Positions 25,372-34,285 of a stretch of 64,000 bases of DNA are shown here, one piece after another. Under the pieces are notes generated by a model. That model saw nothing but the letters and a program-made list of their open reading frames with translations. It was not told the origin of the DNA and made no database searches. Positions within the stretch are counted from its first letter, which is position 1, and every line of letters begins with the position of its first letter. The stretch spans positions 273,494-337,493 of the forward strand of contig NZ_LMSJ01000034.1 of NCBI RefSeq assembly GCF_001428105.1, in the 5' to 3' direction. The translations under genes were made by a program, and so were the position numbers. This DNA comes from Paenibacillus sp. Soil766. Lineage in GTDB: Bacteria; Bacillota; Bacilli; Paenibacillales; NBRC-103111.

Positions 25372-26933
25372 CAAATATAGTGGAATCTGTCGATCAGGAT
25401 GAGCTTCTTTTTGCTGCTGAGGAAGATGATGGTGCAGCAAATCTAAGGACTGTGGAACAAGACCCGTGGATCGTACTTATTGTCGATGATGAGAAGCAAA
25501 TACACCAAGTAACGAAAATGGTGTTGCAGGATTTCGAATTTGCTGGAAGGAAATTGGAGTTTCATAGTGCATTCTCTGCTTTTGAAGCGAAGCAACTTTT
25601 GAAAGAACAGCCGCAAACCGCCCTTATCTTATTAGATGTTGTTATGGAATACGAGGATGCGGGTTTGCAAATTGTTAAATACATTCGCGAAGAATTGAAT
25701 AATCAAGCTGTACGTATTATTTTGCGGACTGGCCAGCCAGGACAAGCCCCTGAGCGAACGGTAATCATGGATTATGACATTAATGATTATAAAGAAAAGA
25801 CGGAGTTAACGTCGCAGAAATTGTTTACTACGGTAGTCACGGCGCTGCGCTCTTTCCGTGATATTAAAACGATTGAGAAAAGTAGAGTTGGCCTGGAAGA
25901 AATTATTAAGTCATCGGCGACCTTGTTTGAATTACAGTCCATGAAGAAATTTGCTTCAGGCGTACTTACTCAAATGACCTCCATCGTTAATTTACATAAG
26001 AATGCCATACACTGCAGTTTCGCAGTGACGAAGGGGATCGAGGACATCTACATTCTCGCAGCAAGCGGCGATTATGCAGCGAATCAAGATGCGAGAGCAC
26101 GGGATGTGGTTCCCACAGAGGTTCTGAAGGAAATTGAATTGGCATTCCATACACGTAAAAGCAGCTTTGCTGCGGATCGCTTCATCATCTATTTTCAGAG
26201 TAAGATGGGAATGGAAAACGTAATTTATATGAACGGTTTTAATGCGCTGAGCGAATGGGAACATTACCTGGTGGATATTTATTGTGCGAACGTTTCGGTT
26301 GCTTTCGAGAATATATATTTAAACAACGAGCTTGAGAGCACGCAACAGGAAATCATTTATACCATGGGTGAGATCACAGAAACACGTTCACAGGAAACGG
26401 GGCATCACGTGAAGCGCGTGGCCGAATATTCACGACTGTTAGCTCTGAAATATGGCTTGTCTGAACAGGAAGCTGAAACGATTCGACTAGCAACACCGAT
26501 GCACGATGTAGGCAAAGTGGGGATTCCAGATGCCATACTCAATAAACCAGGCTCCTTAACTACAGATGAATTTGAAATCATGAAAACACATTCTAATTTA
26601 GGTTATGAAATGCTCAAGCATTCGAATAAAAAGGTGCTGCACGCCGCGGCGATTATTGCTCATCAGCATCATGAACGATTCGACGGAACCGGTTATCCAC
26701 AAGGGCTAAGTGGAGAAAACATTCACATTTATGGCCGGATAACAGCTTTAGCAGACGTATTCGATGCGCTGTGCAGCGATCGGGTATATAAGAAGGCATG
26801 GGAATTAGATCGCGTATTGGATTTATTGAAATCTGAACGAGGTAAGCATTTTGACCCTGCCATTGTGGATCTCTTCCTAAACAACCTGGACGAATTTATG
26901 GTTATCAAGGAATTATATAAAGAAAATCGTTAA
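25368..26933 (+). CDS. Response regulator with DUF3369 and HD-GYP domains
   Basis: A 521-residue regulator. The receiver domain comes first (VLIVDDEKQ, phospho-Asp in LILLDVVM) and the DUF3369 middle domain second. A C-terminal HD-GYP phosphodiesterase has MHDVGKVGIP, HQHHERFDGTGYP and the remaining metal ligands. HD-GYP enzymes hydrolyse c-di-GMP. Overlap with the kinase gene (ATGA) indicates coupled translation and a cognate pair. Catalytic residues look intact, so an active phosphodiesterase is expected. Confidence 0.93.
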   Translation: MTNIVESVDQDELLFAAEEDDGAANLRTVEQDPWIVLIVDDEKQIHQVTKMVLQDFEFAGRKLEFHSAFSAFEAKQLLKEQPQTALILLDVVMEYEDAGLQIVKYIREELNNQAVRIILRTGQPGQAPERTVIMDYDINDYKEKTELTSQKLFTTVVTALRSFRDIKTIEKSRVGLEEIIKSSATLFELQSMKKFASGVLTQMTSIVNLHKNAIHCSFAVTKGIEDIYILAASGDYAANQDARARDVVPTEVLKEIELAFHTRKSSFAADRFIIYFQSKMGMENVIYMNGFNALSEWEHYLVDIYCANVSVAFENIYLNNELESTQQEIIYTMGEITETRSQETGHHVKRVAEYSRLLALKYGLSEQEAETIRLATPMHDVGKVGIPDAILNKPGSLTTDEFEIMKTHSNLGYEMLKHSNKKVLHAAAIIAHQHHERFDGTGYPQGLSGENIHIYGRITALADVFDALCSDRVYKKAWELDRVLDLLKSERGKHFDPAIVDLFLNNLDEFMVIKELYKENR

Positions 26934-27014
26934 TTACCTTAAGGGAATTTGTTTCATGGGATAAGATAAGGATCACCTTCTCATACTACGGTTGAGATGA
27001 TGGAGGTGAAAGAA

Positions 27015-27155
27015 ATGCCTAAAGTTAATCGACCTGATAAAAAAAATAACCAACAAAATGCTGCGCACTTCACAGAAGAAGCACAGACGCTAAAGGAGCA
27101 GAATGCAGCTGAGTTTCCTCCAAGCCTGAATAACATTAGTAAAAACAAATCTTAA
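27015..27155 (+). CDS. Small hydrophilic protein, 46 residues
   Basis: A short frame behind an excellent ribosome site (GGAGGTGA at 27002-27009), closed by a strong terminator. The product is very polar and Asn/Gln/Lys-rich (PDKKNNQQNAAHFTEEAQTL) with no Cys. The composition recalls small spore-core or cytosolic disordered proteins, but I do not recognise a family. Confidence 0.65.
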   Translation: MPKVNRPDKKNNQQNAAHFTEEAQTLKEQNAAEFPPSLNNISKNKS

Positions 27156-27171
27156 TTGTTTCAAAAGCTTG

Positions 27172-27203
27172 TAAACCCTTGTTCTTCGGAGCAAGGGTTT
27201 TTG
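27172..27203 (+). terminator. Terminator with UUCG tetraloop
   Basis: AAACCCTTGTTC pairs with GAGCAAGGGTTT around TTCG, followed by T5. Confidence 0.92.
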
Positions 27204-27429
27204 GCAATTTCATGAACATGAACCACAGGATTCGATTTTCGAATAGTTGACGTTCACGTTATATTTCGGCAAAAATACGGTTGAACTGGGATTTCCCCTA
27301 ATTTGTCTTAGAAAGTAGGAGGAAATCTTCGTCTTCGTCTCATTTTCGAAGAGGGAAGCCCATTTCTTTTAATTTACAATTCCTGTATGCTAGAAAGGGG
27401 CTTGAGACAGACAGAAAGAAGGTGTCACC

Positions 27430-28281
27430 ATGGAAGGGATTGGACTCGTACTGGAAGGCGGAGGTATGCGAGGGGTATACACCGCGGGAGTCTTGGAATA
27501 CTTTATGGAGCAGGATTTATATTTCCCCTATGTGGTGGGTGTTTCAGCAGGAGCGTGCAATGCCGTTTCTTACATTTCTAAACAACCTGGGCGGAATAAG
27601 AAAGTAACGATTGACTATGTTGCAGATCATCGATATCTAAGTTATCGAAATTTATTGCGCAGTAAAAGCATATTTGGTATGGATTTTATTTTTAATGAGC
27701 TGCCGAATAGGCTTGTGCCATTTGACTATGACACGTTCTATGCCTCTTCACAGCAATTTGCAATAGGTACAACAGATGCGCATACAGGGGAGCCAATTTA
27801 TTTCACGAAGCATCAGCTTCAGCAACAAACGATGCCTATCGTTCAAGCTTCGAGCTCGTTGCCTTTTGTAGCTACGCCGATCCAGTTTGAAGGGAGAACC
27901 TTATTCGATGGTGGGTTGGTCGATCCGATTCCCGTTCAGAAATCAGTTGCAGATGGCAACAAAAAGCACATCATTGTATTAACGAAGGAGCTAGGCTACC
28001 GCAAACGGCCGTTCAAGCAACGCTGGTTAGCGAAGAGCTTTTATCCGAAATATAAGGGTCTAGTGGATGTGCTTGTGAATCGCAGCGAAATTTACAATAA
28101 CACTTTAGAAACAATTTCGCGCATGGAAGTGGATGGAAGTGCAATCATTATCCGACCTTCAACCAAAGTGGAAGTTGGACGGATGGAGAAGGACCCGCGC
28201 AAACTTGAGAAGTTACATGAGCTAGGTTATGAAGATGCGAAGAGACTTGGACCACAGTTAAAAGATTGGTTACTACACTAG
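27430..28281 (+). CDS. Patatin-like phospholipase
   Basis: A cytoplasmic patatin-family acyl hydrolase (283 residues). The oxyanion motif GGGMRG, nucleophile elbow GVSAGA and catalytic Asp in FDGGLVDPIP are all present. The pattern is that of RssA/YlbK-type bacterial patatins. GAAGGTG precedes ATG 27430. The next gene starts 13 bp downstream. Confidence 0.92.
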   Translation: MEGIGLVLEGGGMRGVYTAGVLEYFMEQDLYFPYVVGVSAGACNAVSYISKQPGRNKKVTIDYVADHRYLSYRNLLRSKSIFGMDFIFNELPNRLVPFDYDTFYASSQQFAIGTTDAHTGEPIYFTKHQLQQQTMPIVQASSSLPFVATPIQFEGRTLFDGGLVDPIPVQKSVADGNKKHIIVLTKELGYRKRPFKQRWLAKSFYPKYKGLVDVLVNRSEIYNNTLETISRMEVDGSAIIIRPSTKVEVGRMEKDPRKLEKLHELGYEDAKRLGPQLKDWLLH

Positions 28282-28294
28282 GGGGTTGTAAGTA

Positions 28295-28702
28295 GTGAAT
28301 GAAGGGAAGCCGAAGGTTAAGCCATTTTTGATGTTTGAGGGTCAGGCAGAGGAAGCAATGAATTTCTATACCTCGATATTTGATCAATCGGAGATCGTCA
28401 GAATTCAGCGCTATGGCCCTGAAGGACCTGGACCTGAAGGAAGTGTTGTAAATGCGACCTTTTCTATTCATGGGCAACAATTGATGTGCAGTGATAGTCC
28501 GGTTAAGCACGCATTTACCTTTACACCATCGATATCCTTGTTTGTGACGTGTGATACGGTCGAAGAAATTAATCGCGTATTCGAAGCCTTATCACAAGAT
28601 GGCAAAGTCTATATGGGCTTAGATGCTTATCCTTTTAGCGAAAGATTCGGTTGGGTAGGCGACCGCTTTGGTGTAACGTGGCAGTTGAGTCTTGAAAAAT
28701 AG
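28295..28702 (+). CDS. VOC family protein (PhnB-like)
   Basis: A 135-residue protein of the vicinal oxygen chelate superfamily, close to the PhnB/3-demethylubiquinone methyltransferase-like branch. Marks are KPFLMFEGQAEEAMNFYTSI, SVVNATFSIHGQQLMCSD, and the C-terminal FGWVGDRFGVTWQL. The chemistry is unknown. The start is GTG behind GGGGG. It probably shares a transcript with the patatin gene. Confidence 0.88.
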   Translation: MNEGKPKVKPFLMFEGQAEEAMNFYTSIFDQSEIVRIQRYGPEGPGPEGSVVNATFSIHGQQLMCSDSPVKHAFTFTPSISLFVTCDTVEEINRVFEALSQDGKVYMGLDAYPFSERFGWVGDRFGVTWQLSLEK

Positions 28703-28778
28703 CAGATCTATAGTTGCATATGAAGCGTAGATAAAACCACTTTCCTATCATGGGAGGTGGTATTTGTGCTATCTACAA

Positions 28779-29817
28779 TCAATGCTGAAAGGTCTTTCGA
28801 CGAAACAGATAAAGAATAAAGAGTAACGGGATATAAGCGTAAATAAAATAAAAGCCAATTTCAGCAACATGTTTGCCTAACCAGTTGATCTTAACGCGAT
28901 CGTTAATGGGAAGTGAGGTTACATAGAGTACTATCAGTGTAATTGTAAGTGAGTAGGTCGGTTTAAGCGTGGTGACCCTTTTGATAATTCGGGTACAGCT
29001 CCAAATCGAGATACAAAGTGAAGGGATGATAATAAAGAGCCAAATACTTATGAAAATGAATTCAACTCTTGCGATAAGAGAAAATTCAAGTACTTTTATC
29101 ATCACCAAAGTTGGCCAGTACGTGTGCATCATTAGTCCTTGGCTATAATACATGAGTGTTATTATCGTTAAAATGGTGTACTTGAGAGTAGTCAAGAGTA
29201 CAGCTGATTGTGCCCACTTTAAGTTTTTTTAGGTAGTTTTAAAAAGGGAAGTAGATTAGTATCGTTTCGAATCCCATAAACATGATACCTTCGTATTTCA
29301 TTGACGTGAGCAAGTCTTTACTCGTATATTTCCACACTGGCAATAGATTTGTGAGGTGCCCATATTTGATATTGAAGTACATGAACAGTGGCAGCGCTGT
29401 AGAGAAAATAACACCGAAAAAACAATAGCCAGCTAAAACCCGGAATCCTCCGGAAACGATGTAAAAGACAATACCTATGATTATGAGAGCCATAATCCAA
29501 GTGCGAAGTGTTGGAACATCCAAACTTGGAGTATCTCGATATAGCTGCGAAATAACGTTAGAGCCATAATGAAATAGTACCCGACCATAACGAGTGAAAT
29601 AATATTCCCTACGTATTTACCAAGTAAGATGCGATGTAAGTCTATCATCTTTGGCTGGATTGCCAAGCATCTTAAATATCATCCAGATGATGACGTGCAA
29701 ACTCATTCCCATAAGTAGAACAGTTATCCAAGCATCGTTTCCAGCAGATTCAAAAATGAAATGTTGAAAACTTAAAGTACCAACCCCAACTAACGATCTA
29801 TAGAGGAGTTGAATTCG
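28779..29817 (-). pseudogene. gerB-like: Frameshifted GerB-type spore germination permease
   Basis: Fragments of one permease lie in alternating frames. VGVGTLSFQHF to FKMLGNPAK is followed after a shift near 29650 by DLHRILLGKYVGNII. A second shift near 29520 leads to PTLRTWIMALIII through ETILIYFPF. A third, with a stop near 29225-29245, leads to LKWAQSAVLLTTLKY and the C-terminus. Each break falls at a short A, C or T run. The first residues expected of a GerB are also missing. It is either a true decaying gene or assembly errors in homopolymers. No GerC lipoprotein gene follows. Confidence 0.75.
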
Positions 29818-30992
29818 CGGAAACGAAAAGGGAACATGGGAACGATGTAGGGGGTACCCAAGGATTTTAATCGCAACAAATGGCCTAAAAGAATGACCAA
29901 CCCCATAATTACGCCTAAACCACCCCAAGCAGCAGCCAAGCACATGAGTGGAAATCTCAAAAAACGAATCGTGTTAGACATTTTGAAAATAGGTGTGGCA
30001 AAAGATGATAGCGCAGAAAGAGACACAATGATAATTAATATGTTGCTGGTGAGACCTGCTTGCACGGCTGCTTCACCTAGTACGATACCGCCTACAATTC
30101 CCAGAGTTTGTCTGACTTTGGTTGGCAATCTAGCCCCTGCTTCACGTAATAACTCTACCGTTAATTCCAACAGTAAGACTTCGAAGATCGGTGCAAAAGG
30201 GACGTTAGCTCTAGATTCAATATTCGGGGTTAGAAGTGATTGCGGGATAACGGAATAATGAAAGGTTAGCACCGCAACATAGACGGGAGAAGCAAGTATG
30301 GAAAAGGCAACTCCGAAATATCGTATACATCGGAAAAAGGAACCTAAAACCCAAGGTGAATAATAATCTTCTGGTGAGATGAAAAAATCGAATACGGTGG
30401 TAGGTCCCGAGATCACATAAGGGGAGCCGTTGCTTAGTAGAGCCACTTGACCATTTAATAGGTTGAATTCGGTCCTGTCCACACGTTCCGAAGACATGAA
30501 TAATGGGAAGGGTGAATTTGCGTTATCTGCTAGGACTTGGTCGAGAATAGAACTATCAAATATCACGTCAAAATTAAGCTCTAAGAGTCTTTGTCTAACC
30601 GTGTTTACATGTTGGGGGTTGCAAATACCATCCATATATACAACTAAAAGCCCTTCATTGAAATCAGGTTCCAACTGAATATAAATCGAGCCTTTAATCA
30701 AACTTTGTGAAATCTCCTCCAAATTGGATGATAAGCTGATCTTCTCAAGTGGAATGAGTTGTTGTAACTCAAGTAGATTAGTAATCTGTGTTGGTGCAAT
30801 TTGAATTCGGTGAAGCACTTCATGTTGAAGGATTTTCTGGTCTACAATGGCATTGCAATATGTGAAATGAATACGTGTATCCTGGATCATGTGAACAGAT
30901 TGTATCAAATCATTGGATCTAATTATATCCTTCAAAATAGTGTGAATATGTTGTGGAAATTTGGAGCAGCTCCTTACCCTAAAATTCTTCAC
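29790..30992 (-). pseudogene. gerA-like: Truncated GerA-type spore germination protein
   Basis: The 400-codon frame carries the GerA core (SERVDRTEFNLLNGQVALLS, FFISPEDYYSPWVLGSFFR, RANVPFAPIFEVLLLELTVE). In family members about 80-90 more residues, including the RGPxxGF region, lie between LIKGSIYIQ and VVYMDGI; here they are absent. The C-terminus stops early at PFRFREFNSSIDR, running straight into permease sequence in another frame. The start is a GTG with a poor ribosome site. I read it as a non-functional or altered receptor subunit. Confidence 0.65.
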
Positions 30993-31092
30993 CCTTATTA
31001 TGCATCTGAATATGGAAAGTATACCCAGACAACAGTGAACAGGGATAACTTGCTTATTTATTTAACTAGGGGTATATTAATGTAAATTGAAT

Positions 31093-31192
31093 AGCAACCT
31101 TCCGGGAGCTTGAGTAGTCAGGCTGAGAGTGCGGGATATACCGCTGACCGTTCGATCTGATCTAGATAATGCTAGTGCAGAGAATGATTGTA
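31093..31192 (+). promoter_or_regulatory. TPP (THI-box) riboswitch aptamer
   Basis: The conserved aptamer blocks are present: GGGAGCTT, then GGCTGAGAG at 31121-31129, a P3 arm, and TCTGATCTAGATAATGCTAG followed by TGCAGAGAA. It binds thiamine pyrophosphate and lies directly upstream of the substrate-binding protein gene of an ABC importer. A terminator follows at 31226, so control by premature termination is likely. Confidence 0.92.
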
Positions 31193-31225
31193 CACTACCA
31201 ATAGTGTGCGAATGTCAACGTATAC

Positions 31226-31259
31226 GCCGCGAGAGACCATTTGTCTTTTGCGGCTTTTT
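31226..31259 (+). terminator. Riboswitch terminator
   Basis: GCCGCGAGAGAC pairs with GTCTTTTGCGGC (some G-T pairs), followed by T5. It is the probable OFF-state terminator of the TPP riboswitch. Confidence 0.8.
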
Positions 31260-31267
31260 GATATCTA

Positions 31268-31300
31268 TTAACTCCTGGGTAATGCCAGCGTAGAGATCTG
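31268..31300 (+). promoter_or_regulatory. Orphan 3' half of a second TPP aptamer
   Basis: CCTGGGTAATGCCAGCGTAG at 31274-31293 followed by AGA reproduces the P4/P5 side of a THI-box. No CTGAGA half is found before it, so it cannot be a complete aptamer. It is followed by its own terminator, which suggests a duplicated and then eroded riboswitch. Confidence 0.55.
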
Positions 31301-31316
31301 ATAGAAATGCACTGGC

Positions 31317-31340
31317 GCTCCCGGATAACGGGGGCTTTTT
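31317..31340 (+). terminator. Second terminator in the TPP leader
   Basis: GCTCCCG pairs with CGGGGGC around GATAA, followed by T5. It stands 43 bp before the first structural gene. Confidence 0.75.
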
Positions 31341-31382
31341 CTTATGGTTGCAACAAGAGACACAGAGAGGGGAAAGAAGAAC

Positions 31383-32393
31383 ATGAAATGGAACAAAATA
31401 GCACCAGTAGTACTCATTGGTTTTACAGTCTTAATGGCAGGCTGCGGCAACGACACAGGAAAATCGGCTCAACCGACAGATGGCACCAAGAAGCTAACCG
31501 ACGTAAAGGTTGTCCTAGACTGGACGCCAAATACGAATCACACGGGGCTATATGTCGCAAAGGAACAAGGTTTTTTTGAGCAAGAGGGCTTGAATGTGCA
31601 AATCATAGCGCCCGGCGAAGGCGGGGCGGATACGATGATCGCTTCTGGTGCAGCGGAGTTTGGTGTGAGCTATCAAGAAAGCATTACGCAAGGCCGTATT
31701 CAAGGAGTGCCGTTAGTCTCGATTGCTGCAGTTATTCAACATAATACATCTGGCTTTGCTTCACCAGTCGCGAAGAATATCCGAACACCGAAGGATTTTG
31801 AGAACAAATCATATGGCGGTTGGGGTGCCCCTTCGGAAAGTGCGATGATTGAATCTTTGATGCAATCGGAGAAGGCGGATGCGACGAAAGTGAAAATGGT
31901 TAATATCGGCGATGCGGATTATTTTACAGCAGTCAAACGCGATATTGATTTTGCATGGATTTACTATGCTTGGACAGGCGTAGATGCAGAACTGCGTGGT
32001 GAGCCGCTCAACATGATTTATTTGAACAAGTATTCGGATAAACTGGATTATTATACACCGGTATTGGCGACAAATGAGAAGATGATCTCATCGAATCCGG
32101 AAATCGTGAAGGCGTTCGTAGCTGCTGCTTCCAAAGGGTATCAATTCGCCATATCGAAACCGGAAGATGCGGCGAATATTTTGATTAAAGCAGTCCCAGA
32201 TCTGGATCCTAAGCTGGTTGTTGCTAGTCAAAAATGGTTAAGCCCACGCTATCAGGATGATGCTGCGCGTTGGGGTGAGCAAAAGAAATCCGTGTGGGAA
32301 AATTACGCCACGTGGATGCTGGATCACAAGCTTTTAGAGAAAAAGCTAGATGTAGATGCGGCCTTTACGAATACATTTTTACCAGGCAAGTGA
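31383..32393 (+). CDS. thiY: ABC transporter substrate-binding lipoprotein (ThiY-like)
   Basis: An exported lipoprotein (lipobox LMAGC near residue 20) of the NMT1/THI5-like fold, which captures hydroxymethylpyrimidine-type thiamine precursors. The opening strand VVLDWTPNTNHTGLYVAKEQ is the classical signature, with EGGADTMIASGAAEFGVSY next. TPP control and the adjoining permease and ATPase genes support uptake of a thiamine precursor such as formylaminopyrimidine. ATG 31383 follows AGAGGGG. Confidence 0.88.
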   Translation: MKWNKIAPVVLIGFTVLMAGCGNDTGKSAQPTDGTKKLTDVKVVLDWTPNTNHTGLYVAKEQGFFEQEGLNVQIIAPGEGGADTMIASGAAEFGVSYQESITQGRIQGVPLVSIAAVIQHNTSGFASPVAKNIRTPKDFENKSYGGWGAPSESAMIESLMQSEKADATKVKMVNIGDADYFTAVKRDIDFAWIYYAWTGVDAELRGEPLNMIYLNKYSDKLDYYTPVLATNEKMISSNPEIVKAFVAAASKGYQFAISKPEDAANILIKAVPDLDPKLVVASQKWLSPRYQDDAARWGEQKKSVWENYATWMLDHKLLEKKLDVDAAFTNTFLPGK

Positions 32394-32431
32394 GATATAA
32401 TTCCAAGTCCGAAAAGAGGTAAATTCCAATC

Positions 32432-32722
32432 ATGGCAAATGCACTTGTTAGTATTCAAATTATACCGAAAACAGTGAATGGCGAAGACGTCATTCCTTAT
32501 GTAGACCGTGCAATCGAAGTCATTGCAAAGTCAGGTGTCAAATATTTCGTATCTCCGCTTGAAACGACGATGGAGGGTGAGTTGGATCAACTCCTTCTCA
32601 TTATTCAAGATATGAATACGGCGATGATTGACATGGGTAGCCCGAACGTCATTTCTCAGGTGAAAATTTACTTCAATCCATCGGGAGCTTCGATGGACAA
32701 GTTAACGGAGAAGTACAGATAA
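32432..32722 (+). CDS. Thiamine-binding protein (DUF77/YkoF-like)
   Basis: A 96-residue cytoplasmic protein of the MTH1187/YkoF family (Thiamine_BP). VSIQIIPKTVNGEDVIPYVD, SGVKYFVSPLETTMEGELDQ and QVKIYFNPSG match the ferredoxin-like fold that binds thiamine. It sits between the binding-protein and permease genes and overlaps the permease start by one base (TAATG). It probably hands over or buffers the imported pyrimidine or thiamine (inference). Confidence 0.88.
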   Translation: MANALVSIQIIPKTVNGEDVIPYVDRAIEVIAKSGVKYFVSPLETTMEGELDQLLLIIQDMNTAMIDMGSPNVISQVKIYFNPSGASMDKLTEKYR

Positions 32723-33489
32723 TGAACATCCTTCGCTGGATCAAAGGAGGATGGCCGCCACTTGTGGTAGTCATCCTTCTGTTGTTTATTTGGCAGCTTG
32801 CTGTCACTTGGGGTGGAACGGCAGATTGGCTGCTTCCGAGCCCGCTCAAAATATGGCGAGACGGTACCACAGATATGCCGCGTGTGTGGATGCATATGTG
32901 GGCTACTGTGCGTTTGATGTGCATTGGTTTTAGTGTGGGAGCCATCGGTGGTGTACTTGTTGCCAGTTTATTACATAGGCTTCCATTCGTTAAGGCAGGT
33001 TTCTATCCGCTGTTAATCTTATCTCAAAATATCCCTGTCATCGCACTGGGTCCGCTGTTGATTATTTTATTTGGTTTCGGCCTTTTACCTAAACTTATAT
33101 TGATTTCACTTGTCTGTTTCTTCCCAGTGACGATGTCAACGCTAGATGGCTTTATGCAGACGGATCGCAGCATGTACAACTACATGCAAATGATTGGTGC
33201 ATCGAAACGCCAAATTTTCTATAAATTAGAGCTGCCTCACGCACTGCCATTTCTGTTCACGGGACTCAAAATATCAGCGACCTACAGTGTGATGGGGGCT
33301 GTTATTGCCGAATGGTTAGGCGGAAATGTGGGGCTTGGCTATTATATGATCCTACAAAAATCAGCCTTCCGTGCGGATCGGGAATTTGTGGCGATCGGGA
33401 TCATCGTGATTCTGAGTTTACTCTTTTTCTGGCTAATCGCAGGGCTTGAGAAGCTCATCATTCGTTGGAACGTCAAACGTTCTTCGTAA
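32722..33489 (+). CDS. thiX: ABC transporter permease (ThiX-like)
   Basis: A six-helix permease of the SsuC/TauC/ThiX type with 255 residues. The EAA loop appears as MQMIGASKRQIFYKLELPHA. It pairs with the neighbouring ATPase and the ThiY-like lipoprotein. The start overlaps the DUF77 gene. Confidence 0.88.
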   Translation: MNILRWIKGGWPPLVVVILLLFIWQLAVTWGGTADWLLPSPLKIWRDGTTDMPRVWMHMWATVRLMCIGFSVGAIGGVLVASLLHRLPFVKAGFYPLLILSQNIPVIALGPLLIILFGFGLLPKLILISLVCFFPVTMSTLDGFMQTDRSMYNYMQMIGASKRQIFYKLELPHALPFLFTGLKISATYSVMGAVIAEWLGGNVGLGYYMILQKSAFRADREFVAIGIIVILSLLFFWLIAGLEKLIIRWNVKRSS

Positions 33490-33508
33490 GAGGGGAGGAG
33501 CTGTGACT

Positions 33509-34285
33509 ATGAGCAAATTAATGCTTACGGGGATTCACCATGTCTTTCCAAATAAGAAAGGGCTAGTTTCTGTGCTTGCCGATATACATCTTCATGTCGA
33601 GCAAGGTGAATTCGTTTCCATTATTGGACCTTCTGGCAGCGGTAAGAGTACTTTATTTCATATCATTGGTGGACTCGTGCAGCCGACATCTGGCGAAGTT
33701 TGGCTAGATGGTGAGAAGGTGACGGGTAAAAAGGGACTTATTTCTTACATGCCACAACAACCGGCATTGTTTCCATGGCGCTCCATTGAGGAAAATGTGG
33801 CACTTGGGCAGGAAGTGGCAGGGGAGTCGCGCGCTTCGGCGATCGACAAAGCCAGAGAATGGCTGCCCAAAGTTGGTTTAGACGGCTATGAAAGGGAACT
33901 TCCACATGTGTTATCAGGCGGGATGCAGCAGCGTGTATCGTTTCTACGAGCTTTGTTAAGTCCACAGGAGCTTATGTGCTTAGATGAACCATTTGGCTCC
34001 TTAGATGCGTTAACGCGGTTGGAAATGCAGGCTTGGCTCTTAGACATTTGGGAGCAAAATAAACGATCTATACTATTTGTGACACATAGTATCGAGGAAG
34101 CACTCTATCTGTCTGATCGTATCTATGTCCTTTCCAATAAGCCTGCATGTATCTTGGAAGAGTTGAAAGTACCATTTGCAAGACCGCGTCAGGAAGCTGT
34201 TATGCAGGAACAGGAGTTTGTAGCATTAAGACAGCATATTCAAGGACTTTTGCGACGGGAGAAAACAAACAATGTCAGCCATTGA
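33509..34285 (+). CDS. thiZ: ABC transporter ATP-binding protein (ThiZ-like)
   Basis: The nucleotide-binding subunit. It has Walker A GPSGSGKST, the Q-loop PQQPALFPWR, signature LSGGMQQR, and Walker B LMCLDEPFGSLD with the switch His in VTHS. Purine-rich AGGGGAGGAG at 33491-33500 fixes ATG 33509. It overlaps the TatD gene by 14 bp. Confidence 0.92.
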   Translation: MSKLMLTGIHHVFPNKKGLVSVLADIHLHVEQGEFVSIIGPSGSGKSTLFHIIGGLVQPTSGEVWLDGEKVTGKKGLISYMPQQPALFPWRSIEENVALGQEVAGESRASAIDKAREWLPKVGLDGYERELPHVLSGGMQQRVSFLRALLSPQELMCLDEPFGSLDALTRLEMQAWLLDIWEQNKRSILFVTHSIEEALYLSDRIYVLSNKPACILEELKVPFARPRQEAVMQEQEFVALRQHIQGLLRREKTNNVSH

